From Terrabacter sp. Ter38 (GTDB taxonomy: Bacteria > Actinomycetota > Actinomycetes > Actinomycetales > Dermatophilaceae), in contig NZ_JALJRZ010000012.1 in NCBI RefSeq assembly GCF_024519435.1, positions 1-64,000 of the forward strand: DNA of 64,000 bases. Direction: 5' to 3'. Positions within the stretch are counted from its first letter, which is position 1. Each line of letters starts with the position of its first letter. Under the pieces are notes generated by a model. It did not search any database. It worked only from the letters and a program-made list of their open reading frames with translations, and was not told where the DNA came from. Both the position numbers and the translations under genes were made by a program. This document shows, one piece after another, positions 41,919 to 51,115 of the stretch.

Positions 41919-42943
41919 GAGCCGTCCTCGGGGTCGGGGGCCTGCGAGGCCAGGGCTCTGGCCTCGTCGCAGAGGCGGACGGCGTCGATGCCGTCGACCA
42001 GGGTGGCCGGCGCCCCCCGGGCGATCCGCTGTGCCGCGGGGGACCACGGCTTGAGCCCGAGGGCCGCGCGCGCCTGGGTGCCCATGACGATGTCGCGGTC
42101 CAGGTCGTGCTCGAAGACCTGCTCGCTCACCTCGCCGTCGGAGGTCGTGTGACGAACCATCGCGCGCGTGACGTCCCACTCGAGGATGCCGTCCGGGCTG
42201 TGGATGACGACTCCCCGCGATGTCGGGCGGGTGACGTAGTCGAGGCGCGCCGTCACGGTGAAGCGGTCGCGCGTCGTCCAGAGCAGCGTGGCGGCCTGCT
42301 CCGCCTCGATGTCGAGCGGACCGCTCGTCTCGAGGCGCCCGCCGACGAGGTGGGGGCGGCCGAAGAGCACGCCGGCATAGTCGATCTCGTGGACCATGTC
42401 GCGCAGCACACCACCCTCGTCGCGGCGGGCCGAGTAGGACTCGCGGTAGTCGCGGTCGGGCCGCCAGTCCGGCAGCCACGACTGCGAGCGCACGTGGGCC
42501 GAGGCCGGTCCGTCGATGCGACCGACGAGACGGCGCAGGTGGCGGAACGCCTCGTGCGCCCGGAGTGGCGCGGCGACCCAGATGTCCTGGGTCCGCGGGT
42601 GGGAGCGCAGCACGGTCGCGTCGTCCGCCGTCCCGGCGACGGGCTTCTCGACGAGGACCGACGCCGCACCGGCGTCGAGCGCCACGACGGTGTCGCTGAC
42701 GTGTCGGGCCGTGTCGGTGGCGATGACGACGAGAGCACCCTGCAGGGTGGCCGGCCCCGTCGTGTCGTCGAGGAGGCGCGCGCCGGTGACGTCGTCGACG
42801 GCGCCCGCGCCGAGCTTTCGGTCGCGGACCGGCCAGAGCGCGACGTCCGCGCCCTCCTGCCGGAAGACGCGCGCGTGCCGCTGCCCGATGGAGCCGGAGC
42901 CGCGCACGACCACGGGCATCGACGACGGAGACGGGCTGGGCAC
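41915..42943 (-). CDS. ptmF: Gfo/Idh/MocA oxidoreductase, PtmF-like
   Basis: A 342-residue NAD(P)-dependent sugar oxidoreductase: GSGSIGQRHARVFRQEGADV (Rossmann glycines), the VLVEKPVAG EKP motif (about residue 97), and a C-terminal alpha/beta domain with DEGGVLRDMVHEIDYAG, where the catalytic His-Asp pair is expected. It is first of the minus-strand operon, next to LegF-like and PtmA-like genes. In Campylobacter a protein in this position (PtmF) acts with PtmA in the early amino-sugar steps (from memory). The GTG at 42943 has TAGCCT 6 nt upstream; ATG 42919 is an alternative. Confidence 0.8.
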   Translation of the reverse strand: MPSPSPSSMPVVVRGSGSIGQRHARVFRQEGADVALWPVRDRKLGAGAVDDVTGARLLDDTTGPATLQGALVVIATDTARHVSDTVVALDAGAASVLVEKPVAGTADDATVLRSHPRTQDIWVAAPLRAHEAFRHLRRLVGRIDGPASAHVRSQSWLPDWRPDRDYRESYSARRDEGGVLRDMVHEIDYAGVLFGRPHLVGGRLETSGPLDIEAEQAATLLWTTRDRFTVTARLDYVTRPTSRGVVIHSPDGILEWDVTRAMVRHTTSDGEVSEQVFEHDLDRDIVMGTQARAALGLKPWSPAAQRIARGAPATLVDGIDAVRLCDEARALASQAPDPEDGS

Positions 42944-43044
42944 ACCTGCAGGCTAGAGGACGGCGCCCCGCACCGCGCAGGTCGCCGGGCTCAGGGGCGG
43001 GCGGTTGAGCGGTGCCCCGGTGCCGCACCGGTACCTTCGAGCCT
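42944..43044. promoter_or_regulatory. Divergent promoter region of the glycan locus
   Basis: Minus-strand TAGCCT (42955-42950) is 6 nt before the GTG at 42943; plus-strand TACCTT (43032-43037) is 7 nt before the GTG at 43045. Both operons of the nonulosonate locus start here, back to back, within 101 bp. Confidence 0.55.
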
Positions 43045-44481
43045 GTGACGAGCACGCCCGAGGACACCGCGCCCACCGCCGACCGCGCGGGCGGCTCGCT
43101 CGGGGCGCACTCGGTCGTCTACCTCGTCGGCACGGCGCTGCAGGGCCTCGGCGTCCTCCTCGTCCTGCCCTTCGCCACCCGGGTGCTCGGCGTCGTCGAG
43201 TTCGGTCGCGTGGCGACAGGCCTCGTCGTCGTGCAGATGGTCGGCACCATCGCCGCCGCCGGACTGCCACAGGTCGTGCTCCGCGAGCACCACCGCGGCG
43301 CCGAGGGCCCGCGGGTCGCGCGCGCTCTCGCCGGGACGATGGTGCTGCTGGCCCTCGGGCTCGGCGTCGTCGGGCTCGCGCTGGCCCTGCTCCTCTCGGC
43401 CACCGGGCACGCGGACCTCCGACAGTGGGTGCCGCTCGTCATCGCCGCGGTGGCCCTGACGACGGTCGTGGCCGGCCAGACGCTGATGCGAGCGCGGCTC
43501 CAGCCCTGGGGCTTCCTCGCCCTCGCCGTGCTCGCGACCGTCGGCGCACAGCTCGCGGGACTGCTCGCGGCGCGGGGCGAGCCGACCGCGGGGACGTACC
43601 TCACGGCATACGCCGGCGTCGTCGTGCTGGCCGCCTTCGTCGCCCTCGTCCTCGGCCGTCCGTTGCCGCCCACCGTCGAGCGCGAGCGGGTCCGGGCAGG
43701 CATCCGCCTGGCCACGCCCCTGCTGCCGCAGGCGGCCGCGATGCTCGGCCTGCTCTCCGGCGACGTGCTGCTGGCCCGGGTCCTCGTCGGCGAGGCCGGC
43801 GCCGGCAGCTACCAGGTGGCGCTGCAGCTCGGGAACATGCCGTTCGTCCTCGCCGTCGCCCTCTTCAACGCGTGGGGACCGCTCGTGCTCTCGCACCCCA
43901 TCGAGCGCCGCTGGGCGTGGACGGCCCGCACGGGCACGGCCCTGACGACCGTCGTCGCGGCGGGCGCGGCCGGCGTGGCGCTGCTCGGGCCGTGGCTCGT
44001 CGCCGTCATGGCCGACCCCGGCTTCGACCACGTCGCCATGGTCGGCGCGCTCGGGGTCATCTGCACCGTGTCGGTGTCGTACATGCTCTACCAGGGCTCG
44101 TCGCTGGCCGTGCTCGACGCGGAGCGCACCGGCCGCCTCGCGTGGGCCGCGCTCGTCGCGCTCGCGGTCGTCGTCCTCGTCGCGCTCTGGCTCGCGCCGC
44201 GCTCAGGCGCGACGGGAGGGGTCGTCGGCGTCGCCATCGCCAAGGCCGTGGGCTACGTCGTGCTCATGGCGCTGACGACGTGGTTCGCGCGGACCCACTC
44301 GCCGATGCGCTGGCCGCCGCGGGTGGCCGTGGTGGCGCTCGCCGGTGTCGCCCTCGCCCTCGTGGGGGCGGTGCTGCCGCTGGACGGGCCGGCTGCCTGG
44401 GTGCGGGTCGCGCTCGCAGCCCTCGTCGGGGCGGGCGCCCTGGCCGTCGCGCCGCGAATCCTGCGCACGCTGCGCGGATAG
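43045..44481 (+). CDS. Wzx-like polysaccharide flippase
   Basis: A 478-residue integral membrane protein with about 12 hydrophobic helices, of the MOP/polysaccharide transporter type: GSLGAHSVVYLVGTALQGLGVLLVLPFATRVLG (first helices, FxxR-like loop), LLSGDVLLARVLVGEAGAGSYQVALQLGN mid-protein. It would flip lipid-linked oligosaccharide across the membrane. GTG 43045 is chosen since TACCTT is 7 nt upstream. First gene of the plus-strand glycan operon; 73 bp separate it from the next. Confidence 0.85.
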   Translation: MTSTPEDTAPTADRAGGSLGAHSVVYLVGTALQGLGVLLVLPFATRVLGVVEFGRVATGLVVVQMVGTIAAAGLPQVVLREHHRGAEGPRVARALAGTMVLLALGLGVVGLALALLLSATGHADLRQWVPLVIAAVALTTVVAGQTLMRARLQPWGFLALAVLATVGAQLAGLLAARGEPTAGTYLTAYAGVVVLAAFVALVLGRPLPPTVERERVRAGIRLATPLLPQAAAMLGLLSGDVLLARVLVGEAGAGSYQVALQLGNMPFVLAVALFNAWGPLVLSHPIERRWAWTARTGTALTTVVAAGAAGVALLGPWLVAVMADPGFDHVAMVGALGVICTVSVSYMLYQGSSLAVLDAERTGRLAWAALVALAVVVLVALWLAPRSGATGGVVGVAIAKAVGYVVLMALTTWFARTHSPMRWPPRVAVVALAGVALALVGAVLPLDGPAAWVRVALAALVGAGALAVAPRILRTLRG

Positions 44482-44510
44482 GATGAGGCGCCCGCCCGGC
44501 TCACCTCGAT

Positions 44511-44541
44511 CCGGCACGCACCGACACGCACCGACACGCAG
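44511..44541. repeat. Short direct repeat before the capsule-family gene
   Basis: The 10-mer cacgcaccga occurs two and a half times in tandem just before the AGGAGAG ribosome-binding site. Confidence 0.5.
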
Positions 44542-44554
44542 GAGAGACGCTTTC

Positions 44555-45976
44555 GTGGTGACACCGCTCGTCCACATGGGGTTGGGCTACGACGACCTCC
44601 TCGTCCCGGCCCTCGTGCACGCGGGCTTCGAGACGAAGGACCTCATCCTCGTCGTCCGCACGGACGCCAACCTCGCGTGGGTGCGCCGGCACGCGCCGCG
44701 TGCCACGACCGTCCGGCTGCCGTATGCCGCCGCGCGCAAGGCCAATGTCGTCAGTGGCCTCGCGCCCCACGCCGCCCTCAAGCGGGCCTGTGCCGGGGTC
44801 GGCCTCGACCCCCTCGACCTGCTCGTGTCCGAGCGGGCGCTGCGCCGCAACCGCGTCGACACGGCGATGAACTTCCTCAACCTCGCCGCCGAGGAGCTCG
44901 AGGCCGCCATCGAGGGGCGCGGTCCGGTGCTGGCGCTCGTCGAGTTCACCGTGACCTCCGAGCTGCTCACCGCGGGCCTCGTGACCCACCACGGCGGCCT
45001 CGCAACGTGGCCACGCGGCATACGCCTCCCGTCCGACCGATTCGGCCTCATCGGGGCGCCCAAGGGGATCACCCTGTGGGAGCGGCAGGTCGAGGACCCG
45101 TCGGCCCTCGCCGCCGGTCAGGCCTTCATCGACACGTGGCGTGCCGAGCACGGCCGGCCGATGGGCTTCGCGCGCAACCTCAAGGTCGAGACCGGCCAGG
45201 AGATCTGGCGGCTCGCGAGCGACCGCATCAAGGAGTTCGCCGTCGACCGCGGCGCGAACCTCCAGCTGCCCCGGCCCTCGGACTACGCCCGGCTCCCGTG
45301 GCTCAACCCCGTCAAGGCCCGGCTCAACCTGCGCGAGTACCAGGACCGTCGCTGGGACCCGGTGCCGGAGAAGTTCGTCTTCGTGCCGCTGCAGGTGCAG
45401 CCCGAGTCGAGCGCCGACGTCATGGGCCAGGAGTGGCGCGACCAGGCCTACACCGCCCGCGTGCTCGCCGACGCGCTCGCGCCGCTCGACATCGGGGTCG
45501 CCGTCAAGGAGCACGCGCACTTCATGTGGCGTCGCGACCCGGACTACTGGCCCCAGTTCGACGCCCATCCCAACATCGCGACGATCGACCCCTTCGCCGA
45601 CTCGCGCGACCTGATGAAGCAGGCGGTCTTCACCGTCACCGCGACTGGCACGGTCGGCCTCGAGGCCGGCCTCCTCGGCCTGCCCGTCGTCACCGGAGCC
45701 GAGATGCCGTGGAGCGGCCTGGGCAACGTCGCGCGGCTCGACTCGCCCGACGACCTGACGCAGTTCGTCGCCGAGCGCGGCTGGGAGTCGCTGCGCGCCG
45801 ACCAGGCCTCGATCGACGAGTGGTTCGTCCACGACTACGTGCGCAACTCGTGGGAGGGCCTCGTGCTCGACCCGCCGCGGGTGCCCGCCGTGCTCGAGCC
45901 CGACAACATCCGCAAGGTCGGCGGCGCGCTCGGCGAGGCTGCGGCCGCGCTCGGCCACCGGAGCGGGCCCACGTGA
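44555..45976 (+). CDS. Capsule polysaccharide biosynthesis family protein (KpsS/KpsC-like), candidate nonulosonate transferase
   Basis: A 473-residue soluble protein. The C-terminal half has the marks of the capsule_synth family: FVFVPLQVQPESS (about residue 270), VKEHAHFMWRRDPDYW, IDPFADSRDLMKQAVFTVTATGTVGLEAGLLGLPVV. Characterised members KpsC and KpsS transfer Kdo from CMP-Kdo, and CMP-Kdo and CMP-legionaminate are the same class of donor, so this is the best candidate in the window for the legionaminate transferase (inference). GTG start with AGGAGAG upstream. Its stop overlaps the LegH-like gene by 4 nt, tying it to the sugar pathway. Confidence 0.75.
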   Translation: MVTPLVHMGLGYDDLLVPALVHAGFETKDLILVVRTDANLAWVRRHAPRATTVRLPYAAARKANVVSGLAPHAALKRACAGVGLDPLDLLVSERALRRNRVDTAMNFLNLAAEELEAAIEGRGPVLALVEFTVTSELLTAGLVTHHGGLATWPRGIRLPSDRFGLIGAPKGITLWERQVEDPSALAAGQAFIDTWRAEHGRPMGFARNLKVETGQEIWRLASDRIKEFAVDRGANLQLPRPSDYARLPWLNPVKARLNLREYQDRRWDPVPEKFVFVPLQVQPESSADVMGQEWRDQAYTARVLADALAPLDIGVAVKEHAHFMWRRDPDYWPQFDAHPNIATIDPFADSRDLMKQAVFTVTATGTVGLEAGLLGLPVVTGAEMPWSGLGNVARLDSPDDLTQFVAERGWESLRADQASIDEWFVHDYVRNSWEGLVLDPPRVPAVLEPDNIRKVGGALGEAAAALGHRSGPT

Positions 45977-46617
45977 CGGGCGACGGCACGGGCTGGGTGG
46001 TCCTCGGCGCGGGCGGCCATGCGCGCTCGGTCGTCGACGTCCTGGAGCGCGCCGGCCACACCGTCGCGGCGGTCTCGGGCGTCGTCCCGGCAGGCGAGTC
46101 CTGGCACGTCGACGTGCTCGTCGACGACCGGGAGGCCTTCGAGCTGCTCGCGGCGCAGGGACTCCACGCGGTCGTCGCCGTCGGCGCCAACCCGGTCCGA
46201 GCCCGTCTCGTGCGCGAGCTCGTGGCCCGCGGGCTCTCGGTGCCGCCGGTCATCGCCGCCACCGCGACGGTCTCTGCCCGCAGCGTCCTCGGGGCCGGCT
46301 CGGTCGTGCTCGAGCACGCGCACGTCGGACCGTCCAGCACCCTCGGCGAGGCCGTCGTCGTCAACACCGCGGCCGTCGTGGAGCACGACTGCACCGTCGG
46401 CGCCGGCTCCCACGTCGCGCCCGGCGCCGTGCTCCTCGGTGCCGCGTCCATCGGCGAGCTGACCCTCGTCGGCAGCGGCGCACGCATCCTTCCCGGCGTC
46501 ACGGTCGGGTCAGGTGTCACCGTCGGCGCCGGCGCCGTGGTCACGACGCCCGTCGTCGACGGCGAGACCGTCGTCGGAGTCCCCGCAGCCACGCGCCCCC
46601 CCGGAGGCACCGCATGA
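45973..46617 (+). CDS. legH: NeuD/PglD-family sugar O/N-acyltransferase, LegH-like
   Basis: A 214-residue acetyltransferase: N-terminal Rossmann-like sugar-nucleotide domain (VVLGAGGHARSVVDVL) and a left-handed beta-helix with hexapeptide repeats. The catalytic His is in NTAAVVEHDCTVGAG and the acetyl-CoA site in GSGARILPGVTVGSGVTVGAGAVV. PglD-type enzymes acetylate the 4-amino group of UDP- or GDP-4-amino-4,6-dideoxy-GlcNAc, which is the LegH step, while NeuD O-acetylates sialic acid. Context favours LegH. Start and stop both overlap neighbours by 4 nt. Confidence 0.85.
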   Translation: MTGDGTGWVVLGAGGHARSVVDVLERAGHTVAAVSGVVPAGESWHVDVLVDDREAFELLAAQGLHAVVAVGANPVRARLVRELVARGLSVPPVIAATATVSARSVLGAGSVVLEHAHVGPSSTLGEAVVVNTAAVVEHDCTVGAGSHVAPGAVLLGAASIGELTLVGSGARILPGVTVGSGVTVGAGAVVTTPVVDGETVVGVPAATRPPGGTA

Positions 46618-47672
46618 GCGACCACCTGAACGCCGTCCACCCGGTCGCCATCGGCGACGTGGAGGTCCCGACCCCCGGTGACGTCTACGTCATCGCGGAG
46701 GCCGGGGTCAACCACAACGGCGACATCGAGCTGGCCCACCGCCTCGTCGACATCGCGGTCGCGTCCGGTGCGGATGCCGTGAAGTTCCAGACGTTCTCGC
46801 CCGACAAGCTCGTCTCGTCGGCGGCCGCGACGACGCCCTACCAGCGTGACCGCGGGGGAAGCGCGGACCAGCGCAGCCTGCTCGAGGCCCTGACCCTGCC
46901 CAAGGAGGCGTGGGTCGAGCTGCGCGACCACGCCACCGAGGCGGGGACGACCTTCCTCTCGACGCCCTTCGACCTCGACAGCGCCGAGATGCTCGTCGAG
47001 CTGGGGCTGCCCGCGCTCAAGGTCAGCTCCGGAGAGCTGACGAACCTGCCCTACCTGCGCGAGATGTCCCGACTCGGGGTCGTCCTGCTCGTCTCGACGG
47101 GCATGGGCACCCAGGACGAGGTCGAGGCGGCCGTCGAGGCCTGCGCCGACGCGCCGGGCCTCGTGCTCTTCCACTGCGTCTCGGCCTACCCGGCGCCCGT
47201 CGAGGAGTGCAACCTGCGGGTCATCCCGCGCCTGACCGAGCTGCACGGCATACCCGTGGGGTGGTCGGACCACACGCCCGGCCTCACGACGGCGCTCGGC
47301 GCCGTGGCGCTCGGGGCGCCGATCCTCGAGAAGCACTTCACGAGCGACCGCAGCCTCCCCGGCCCCGACCACCTCGCCAGCCTCGAGCCGGACGCCCTCA
47401 CCGACTACGTCGCGACGACGAAGCAGCTCGCGCTGGCGCTCGGCGACGGCGTCAAGGTGCGCATGCCGTCGGAGGAGGAGAACGCCGTCCTCGTCCGACG
47501 GTCGTGGCACGCGGCGCACGCGATGCCGGCCGGCACGGAGCTCGCGGGCACCGACCTGCAGCTGCTGCGACCCGAGGGCGGCGTCAGCCCCGCCATCGAC
47601 ATCCGCGGCCGCGTCCTGGCCCGCGCCGTCGAGGCCGGCGCGCCCGTCACCGACGCCGACCTCGTCGGCTGA
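46614..47672 (+). CDS. legI: Nonulosonate (legionaminate) synthase, NeuB/LegI-like
   Basis: A 352-residue NeuB-family enzyme that condenses phosphoenolpyruvate with a 2,4-diacetamido-hexose. TIM-barrel motifs: VIAEAGVNHNGDIELAHRL, AVKFQTFSPDKLVS, FLSTPFDLDSAEML, LKVSSGELTNLPYL, FHCVSAYPAP, GWSDHTPG, EKHFTSDRSLPGPDH. The C-terminal SAF (antifreeze-like) domain begins near residue 285. Family is certain; substrate (legionaminic against sialic or pseudaminic acid) is inferred from the LegB/C/G/PtmE neighbours. ATGA overlap with the acetyltransferase gene. Confidence 0.92.
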   Translation: MSDHLNAVHPVAIGDVEVPTPGDVYVIAEAGVNHNGDIELAHRLVDIAVASGADAVKFQTFSPDKLVSSAAATTPYQRDRGGSADQRSLLEALTLPKEAWVELRDHATEAGTTFLSTPFDLDSAEMLVELGLPALKVSSGELTNLPYLREMSRLGVVLLVSTGMGTQDEVEAAVEACADAPGLVLFHCVSAYPAPVEECNLRVIPRLTELHGIPVGWSDHTPGLTTALGAVALGAPILEKHFTSDRSLPGPDHLASLEPDALTDYVATTKQLALALGDGVKVRMPSEEENAVLVRRSWHAAHAMPAGTELAGTDLQLLRPEGGVSPAIDIRGRVLARAVEAGAPVTDADLVG

Positions 47673-47676
47673 CCCC

Positions 47677-48897
47677 GTGGCCCCCACGCACACGGTCGCC
47701 GTCTTCGTCGGGACCCGCGCCGACCTCGGACCGCTCTCGGCGGTGCTCGAGGCCCTGCAGTCGGCGGACGACGTGACCCTGCGGGTCCTGACCGGGGTGA
47801 TGTATGCCGCCGACGACCTCGTCGCGGCCCTGCCGACGACGGCCCCTCGAGAGGCCTGGCGGAAGGTCGTCGTGCCGCTGGCCGAGCCGATGACCGCTGT
47901 GACGGTCGACGCGCAGCTCGAGCAGGGTGCGCTGCTCGCGCGCGCCTGCGGCCGTGCGCTGAAGGACGAGCACGTCGACGTCCTCGTCGTGCTCGGCGAC
48001 CGCTGGGAGCTGCTCTACGTCGTGCCGCCCGCCGTCCTGCTCGGGGTCCCCGTCGTGCACCTGCACGGGGGAGAGGTGACCGAGGGGGCACTCGACGAAC
48101 GGGTCCGCCACGCCGTCACGAAGCTCGCCGACCAGCACTGCGTCGCGTCCGAGGACGCCGCGGTCCGGGTGCGCCAGCTCGGCGAGCCGGCTGACCGTGT
48201 CCACGTGACCGGTGCCCCGGGTCTCGACCGCCTGGCGACCGCGTCGCCGATCCCGGACGCCGACCTCGGCGAGCTGCTCGGCACGACCGTCGAGCGACCG
48301 CTCGCGGTCTTGACGTACCACCCGCCGACCGCCCAGCCCGGCGCCCCCGTCGGGCAGTGGGCGCGCGAGGCGGCGGAGGCCGCGCTCGCCACGTGCGGCA
48401 CCGTCGTCGCCACCCACCCGGGCATGGACGAGGGTCGCGACGAGATCCTCACGGCGCTGACCGGCCTCGCGGCACGCGAGCCCCGCCTCCGGCTCGTCGC
48501 CGCGCTCGGCCGCGACTACCCGCGCGTCCTCGCGGCCGCCGACGTCGTCGTCGGCAACTCGAGCTCGGGCGTCATCGAGGCGGCGACCCTGCACGTGCCG
48601 GCCGTGGACATCGGCGAGCGTCAGCGCGGTCGACTGCGGGGCGACAACGTGGTCCACGCGGCCGAGGGGCGCGAGGCCGTCGAGGCGGCGCTCCGCACCG
48701 CGCTCAGCCCCCGCTGGCGCGAGCACGCGGCGCACGTCGCCAACCCCTACGGCACGGGTACGGCCAGCGCCGCCATCCTCGATATCGTTCGGACAGCGGC
48801 GCTCGCCCCGCGGGCCAAGCACTTCGTGGAACTGCCCCCCGCACCGGTGGTGGGCCGGTCACGCGCCCGCCGCCCGAACGAGGAGGAAGAGGAGTGA
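47677..48897 (+). CDS. legG: NDP-sugar hydrolysing 2-epimerase, NeuC/LegG-like
   Basis: A 406-residue GT-B-fold epimerase that releases the nucleotide and inverts C2 to give the mannosamine-type precursor of nonulosonates. Seen: VAVFVGTRADLGPLSAVLEAL at the start, VLVVLGDRWELL, VVHLHGGEVTEGALDERVRHAVTKLA (histidines of the active site), VVGNSSSGVIEAATLHVPAVDIGERQRGR. An epimerase of this type is used for sialic and legionaminic but not pseudaminic acid. GTG start 4 nt after LegI. The tail RRPNEEEEE also supplies the ribosome-binding site of the next gene. Confidence 0.9.
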   Translation: MAPTHTVAVFVGTRADLGPLSAVLEALQSADDVTLRVLTGVMYAADDLVAALPTTAPREAWRKVVVPLAEPMTAVTVDAQLEQGALLARACGRALKDEHVDVLVVLGDRWELLYVVPPAVLLGVPVVHLHGGEVTEGALDERVRHAVTKLADQHCVASEDAAVRVRQLGEPADRVHVTGAPGLDRLATASPIPDADLGELLGTTVERPLAVLTYHPPTAQPGAPVGQWAREAAEAALATCGTVVATHPGMDEGRDEILTALTGLAAREPRLRLVAALGRDYPRVLAAADVVVGNSSSGVIEAATLHVPAVDIGERQRGRLRGDNVVHAAEGREAVEAALRTALSPRWREHAAHVANPYGTGTASAAILDIVRTAALAPRAKHFVELPPAPVVGRSRARRPNEEEEE

Positions 48898-49949
48898 CAG
48901 CGCGAGACCTGCGCGCGGCGTGCGCGCCGACCACCGCGACGATCCGCGACGCCCTCGAGGTCGTGGACCGCAGCGGCAACCTCGTGTGCCTGCTCGTCGA
49001 CGACGAGAACCACCTCGCCGGCCTGCTCACCGACGGCGACCTGCGCCGAGCGTTCCTCAAGGGCACGAGCCTCGACGACGCCGCTCTCGACCACGCCACG
49101 CGGACGCCGCACTTCGTCGCCGCCGGGTCACCGCGGGCGCTCGTCCTCGACCTCATGCAGGCCCTGCGCATCTCTGCCGTGCCCGAGCTCGCCGGCGACC
49201 GCACCCTCGTCGGCCTGCACACCCTGTCGGACGTCGTCGGGTCGGCACCGTTGCCCAACGTCGCCGTCGTCATGGCGGGTGGTCGCGGCACGCGCCTCGG
49301 CGACCTGACGAAGGACACCCCGAAGCCGCTCATGACCGTCGCGGGCCGCTCGATCCTCGAGTGGATCGTCCTCGGTCTCGTCGGTGACGGCATCCGCGAG
49401 ATCTACGTCAGCGTCAACTACCTCGCCGAGCAGATCGAGGAGCACCTCGGGGACGGCTCCCGTCTCGGGTGCACCGTGCGCTACCTCCGGGAGGACCCGG
49501 AGCGACCCCTCGGCACCGCGGGCTCCCTGACGCTGCTCCGCGACGAGCGACCCGACCTCGAGCACGCTGTGCTCGTCATGAACGGCGACCTCATGGTCGA
49601 GTTCGACGCGAGCGACCTGCTCGACGCCCACCGGCGGACGGGGGCCGCGGTCACCGTCGCGACCCGCACCTACCAGCACGAGGTGCCGTTCGGCGTCGTC
49701 GAGAGCACCGACGGGCGCGTCACGGGCGTCTCGGAGAAGCCGACGCTGAGCTTCGACATCAACGCCGCCGTGTATGCCGTCGAGCCGCGGGCGCTCGCCT
49801 GGCTGCCGGCCGGGCGCGCCAGCACGATGCCGGGCCTCGTCGAGACGTGTCTCGAGCGCGACGAGCCGGTGACGGCATGGCCGATCCAGAGCGACTGGAT
49901 CGACGTCGGCACCCCGAAGGACCTGGCTCGGGCGAAGGGCGAGACGTGA
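48894..49949 (+). CDS. ptmE: CBS-domain sugar-phosphate guanylyltransferase, PtmE-like
   Basis: A 351-residue protein with a CBS-domain pair (residues ~5-115; LVCLLVDDENHLAGLLTDGDLRRAFL) fused to a nucleotidyltransferase (about 120-350) starting NVAVVMAGGRGTRLGDLTKDTPKPLMTV and containing VMNGDLMVEFD and EKPTLSFDINAAVYAV. Campylobacter PtmE has this same build and makes GDP-GlcN as the first committed step of GDP-linked legionaminic acid synthesis. The CBS pair may sense adenine nucleotides (inference). GTGA overlap with LegG; strong AGGAGG-like site upstream. Confidence 0.87.
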   Translation: MTARDLRAACAPTTATIRDALEVVDRSGNLVCLLVDDENHLAGLLTDGDLRRAFLKGTSLDDAALDHATRTPHFVAAGSPRALVLDLMQALRISAVPELAGDRTLVGLHTLSDVVGSAPLPNVAVVMAGGRGTRLGDLTKDTPKPLMTVAGRSILEWIVLGLVGDGIREIYVSVNYLAEQIEEHLGDGSRLGCTVRYLREDPERPLGTAGSLTLLRDERPDLEHAVLVMNGDLMVEFDASDLLDAHRRTGAAVTVATRTYQHEVPFGVVESTDGRVTGVSEKPTLSFDINAAVYAVEPRALAWLPAGRASTMPGLVETCLERDEPVTAWPIQSDWIDVGTPKDLARAKGET

Positions 49950-51115
49950 GCGCCCGCGCGAGCGACGACGTGACCGCCACGGTCGTCGTTGACGTGGCAG
50001 ACGGCATACGCAGACACATGGACGATGAAAAGGCAGCTGTGACAACACTTTCCGGCCAGAGCACCAACGGCGAGATCCCTGAGATGGAGCTGACCGCGCG
50101 ACCCGTCGAGGGGTCGGTCGCCGGCAGGACCGTGCTCGTCACGGGCTCCGACGGCTTCATCGGGTCGCACGTCGTCGAGCGGCTGCTCGCCGACGGGGCG
50201 CACGTGCGCGCCTTCTGCCTCTACAACTCCAACGGGTCGACGGGTTGGCTCGACGAGTCGGACGCGTTCAGGGCCGCCGTACGCGAGGGGCAGGCCGAGG
50301 TCGTCCTCGGCGACATCCGCGACCCCGAGCACGTCATGGCGACCACCGAGGGCGTCGACGTCGTGCTCCACCTCGCGGCGCTCATCGCGATCCCCTTCTC
50401 CTACGTGGCTCCCCGCTCCTACGTCGAGACCAATGTCATCGGCACGCTCAACGTCCTCGAGGCCGTCCGGCGTCACGGCACGCCGCGGATGGTCAACACG
50501 TCGACGTCCGAGGTCTACGGCACGCCCGAGTCGGTGCCGATCACCGAGGCGCACCCGCTCCGCGGCCAGTCGCCCTACTCGGCGACGAAGATCTCGGCCG
50601 ACAAGATGTGCGAGTCCTACGCCCTGTCCTTCGAGACGCCGGTGACGACGCTGCGGCCGTTCAACACGTTCGGCCCCCGCCAGTCGACGCGCGCCGTCAT
50701 CCCGACCGTGCTGTCGCAGCTGCTCGCCGGTGCGAGCCAGCTCAAGCTCGGCGACGTGACGCCGAAGCGCGACTTCACGTTCGTCGCCGACACGGCCGAC
50801 GGCTTCGTCCGCGCGGCTCTGGCCGACGTCGCGCCCGGCACGACGATCCAGCTCGGCACCGGACGCACCGTCTCGGTCGGCGACGTCGTCGAGCTGTGCC
50901 GCAAGGTCACCGGCAGTGACGCGGAGATCGTCACCGAGAGCGACCGCGTCCGGCCCGAGGGGTCGGAGGTGCAGATCCTGCTGTCGGACCCCTCGCTCGC
51001 CAACGCGGTGCTCGGCTGGGCGCCCACCGTGTCGCTGGAGGAGGGCCTCGCGGCCACCGCCGAGTGGCTGCGTCCGCGGGTCGACCCCGAGACCGCCGGA
51101 CGGTACCACCGGTGA
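49946..51115 (+). CDS. legB: NAD-dependent sugar-nucleotide 4,6-dehydratase, LegB-like
   Basis: An extended SDR of up to 389 residues. The enzyme core starts VLVTGSDGFIGSHVVERLL; the active site includes NTSTSEVYGTPESVPITE and SPYSATKISADKM (Tyr and Lys), then RPFNTFGPRQSTRAVIPTV. It should convert GDP-GlcNAc to the 4-keto-6-deoxy sugar. The GTG at 49946 overlaps the PtmE stop as elsewhere in this operon, but it gives ~53 extra residues before the Rossmann start. GTG 50039 (AAGG upstream) and ATG 50084 are plausible shorter starts. Confidence 0.87.
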   Translation: MSARASDDVTATVVVDVADGIRRHMDDEKAAVTTLSGQSTNGEIPEMELTARPVEGSVAGRTVLVTGSDGFIGSHVVERLLADGAHVRAFCLYNSNGSTGWLDESDAFRAAVREGQAEVVLGDIRDPEHVMATTEGVDVVLHLAALIAIPFSYVAPRSYVETNVIGTLNVLEAVRRHGTPRMVNTSTSEVYGTPESVPITEAHPLRGQSPYSATKISADKMCESYALSFETPVTTLRPFNTFGPRQSTRAVIPTVLSQLLAGASQLKLGDVTPKRDFTFVADTADGFVRAALADVAPGTTIQLGTGRTVSVGDVVELCRKVTGSDAEIVTESDRVRPEGSEVQILLSDPSLANAVLGWAPTVSLEEGLAATAEWLRPRVDPETAGRYHR

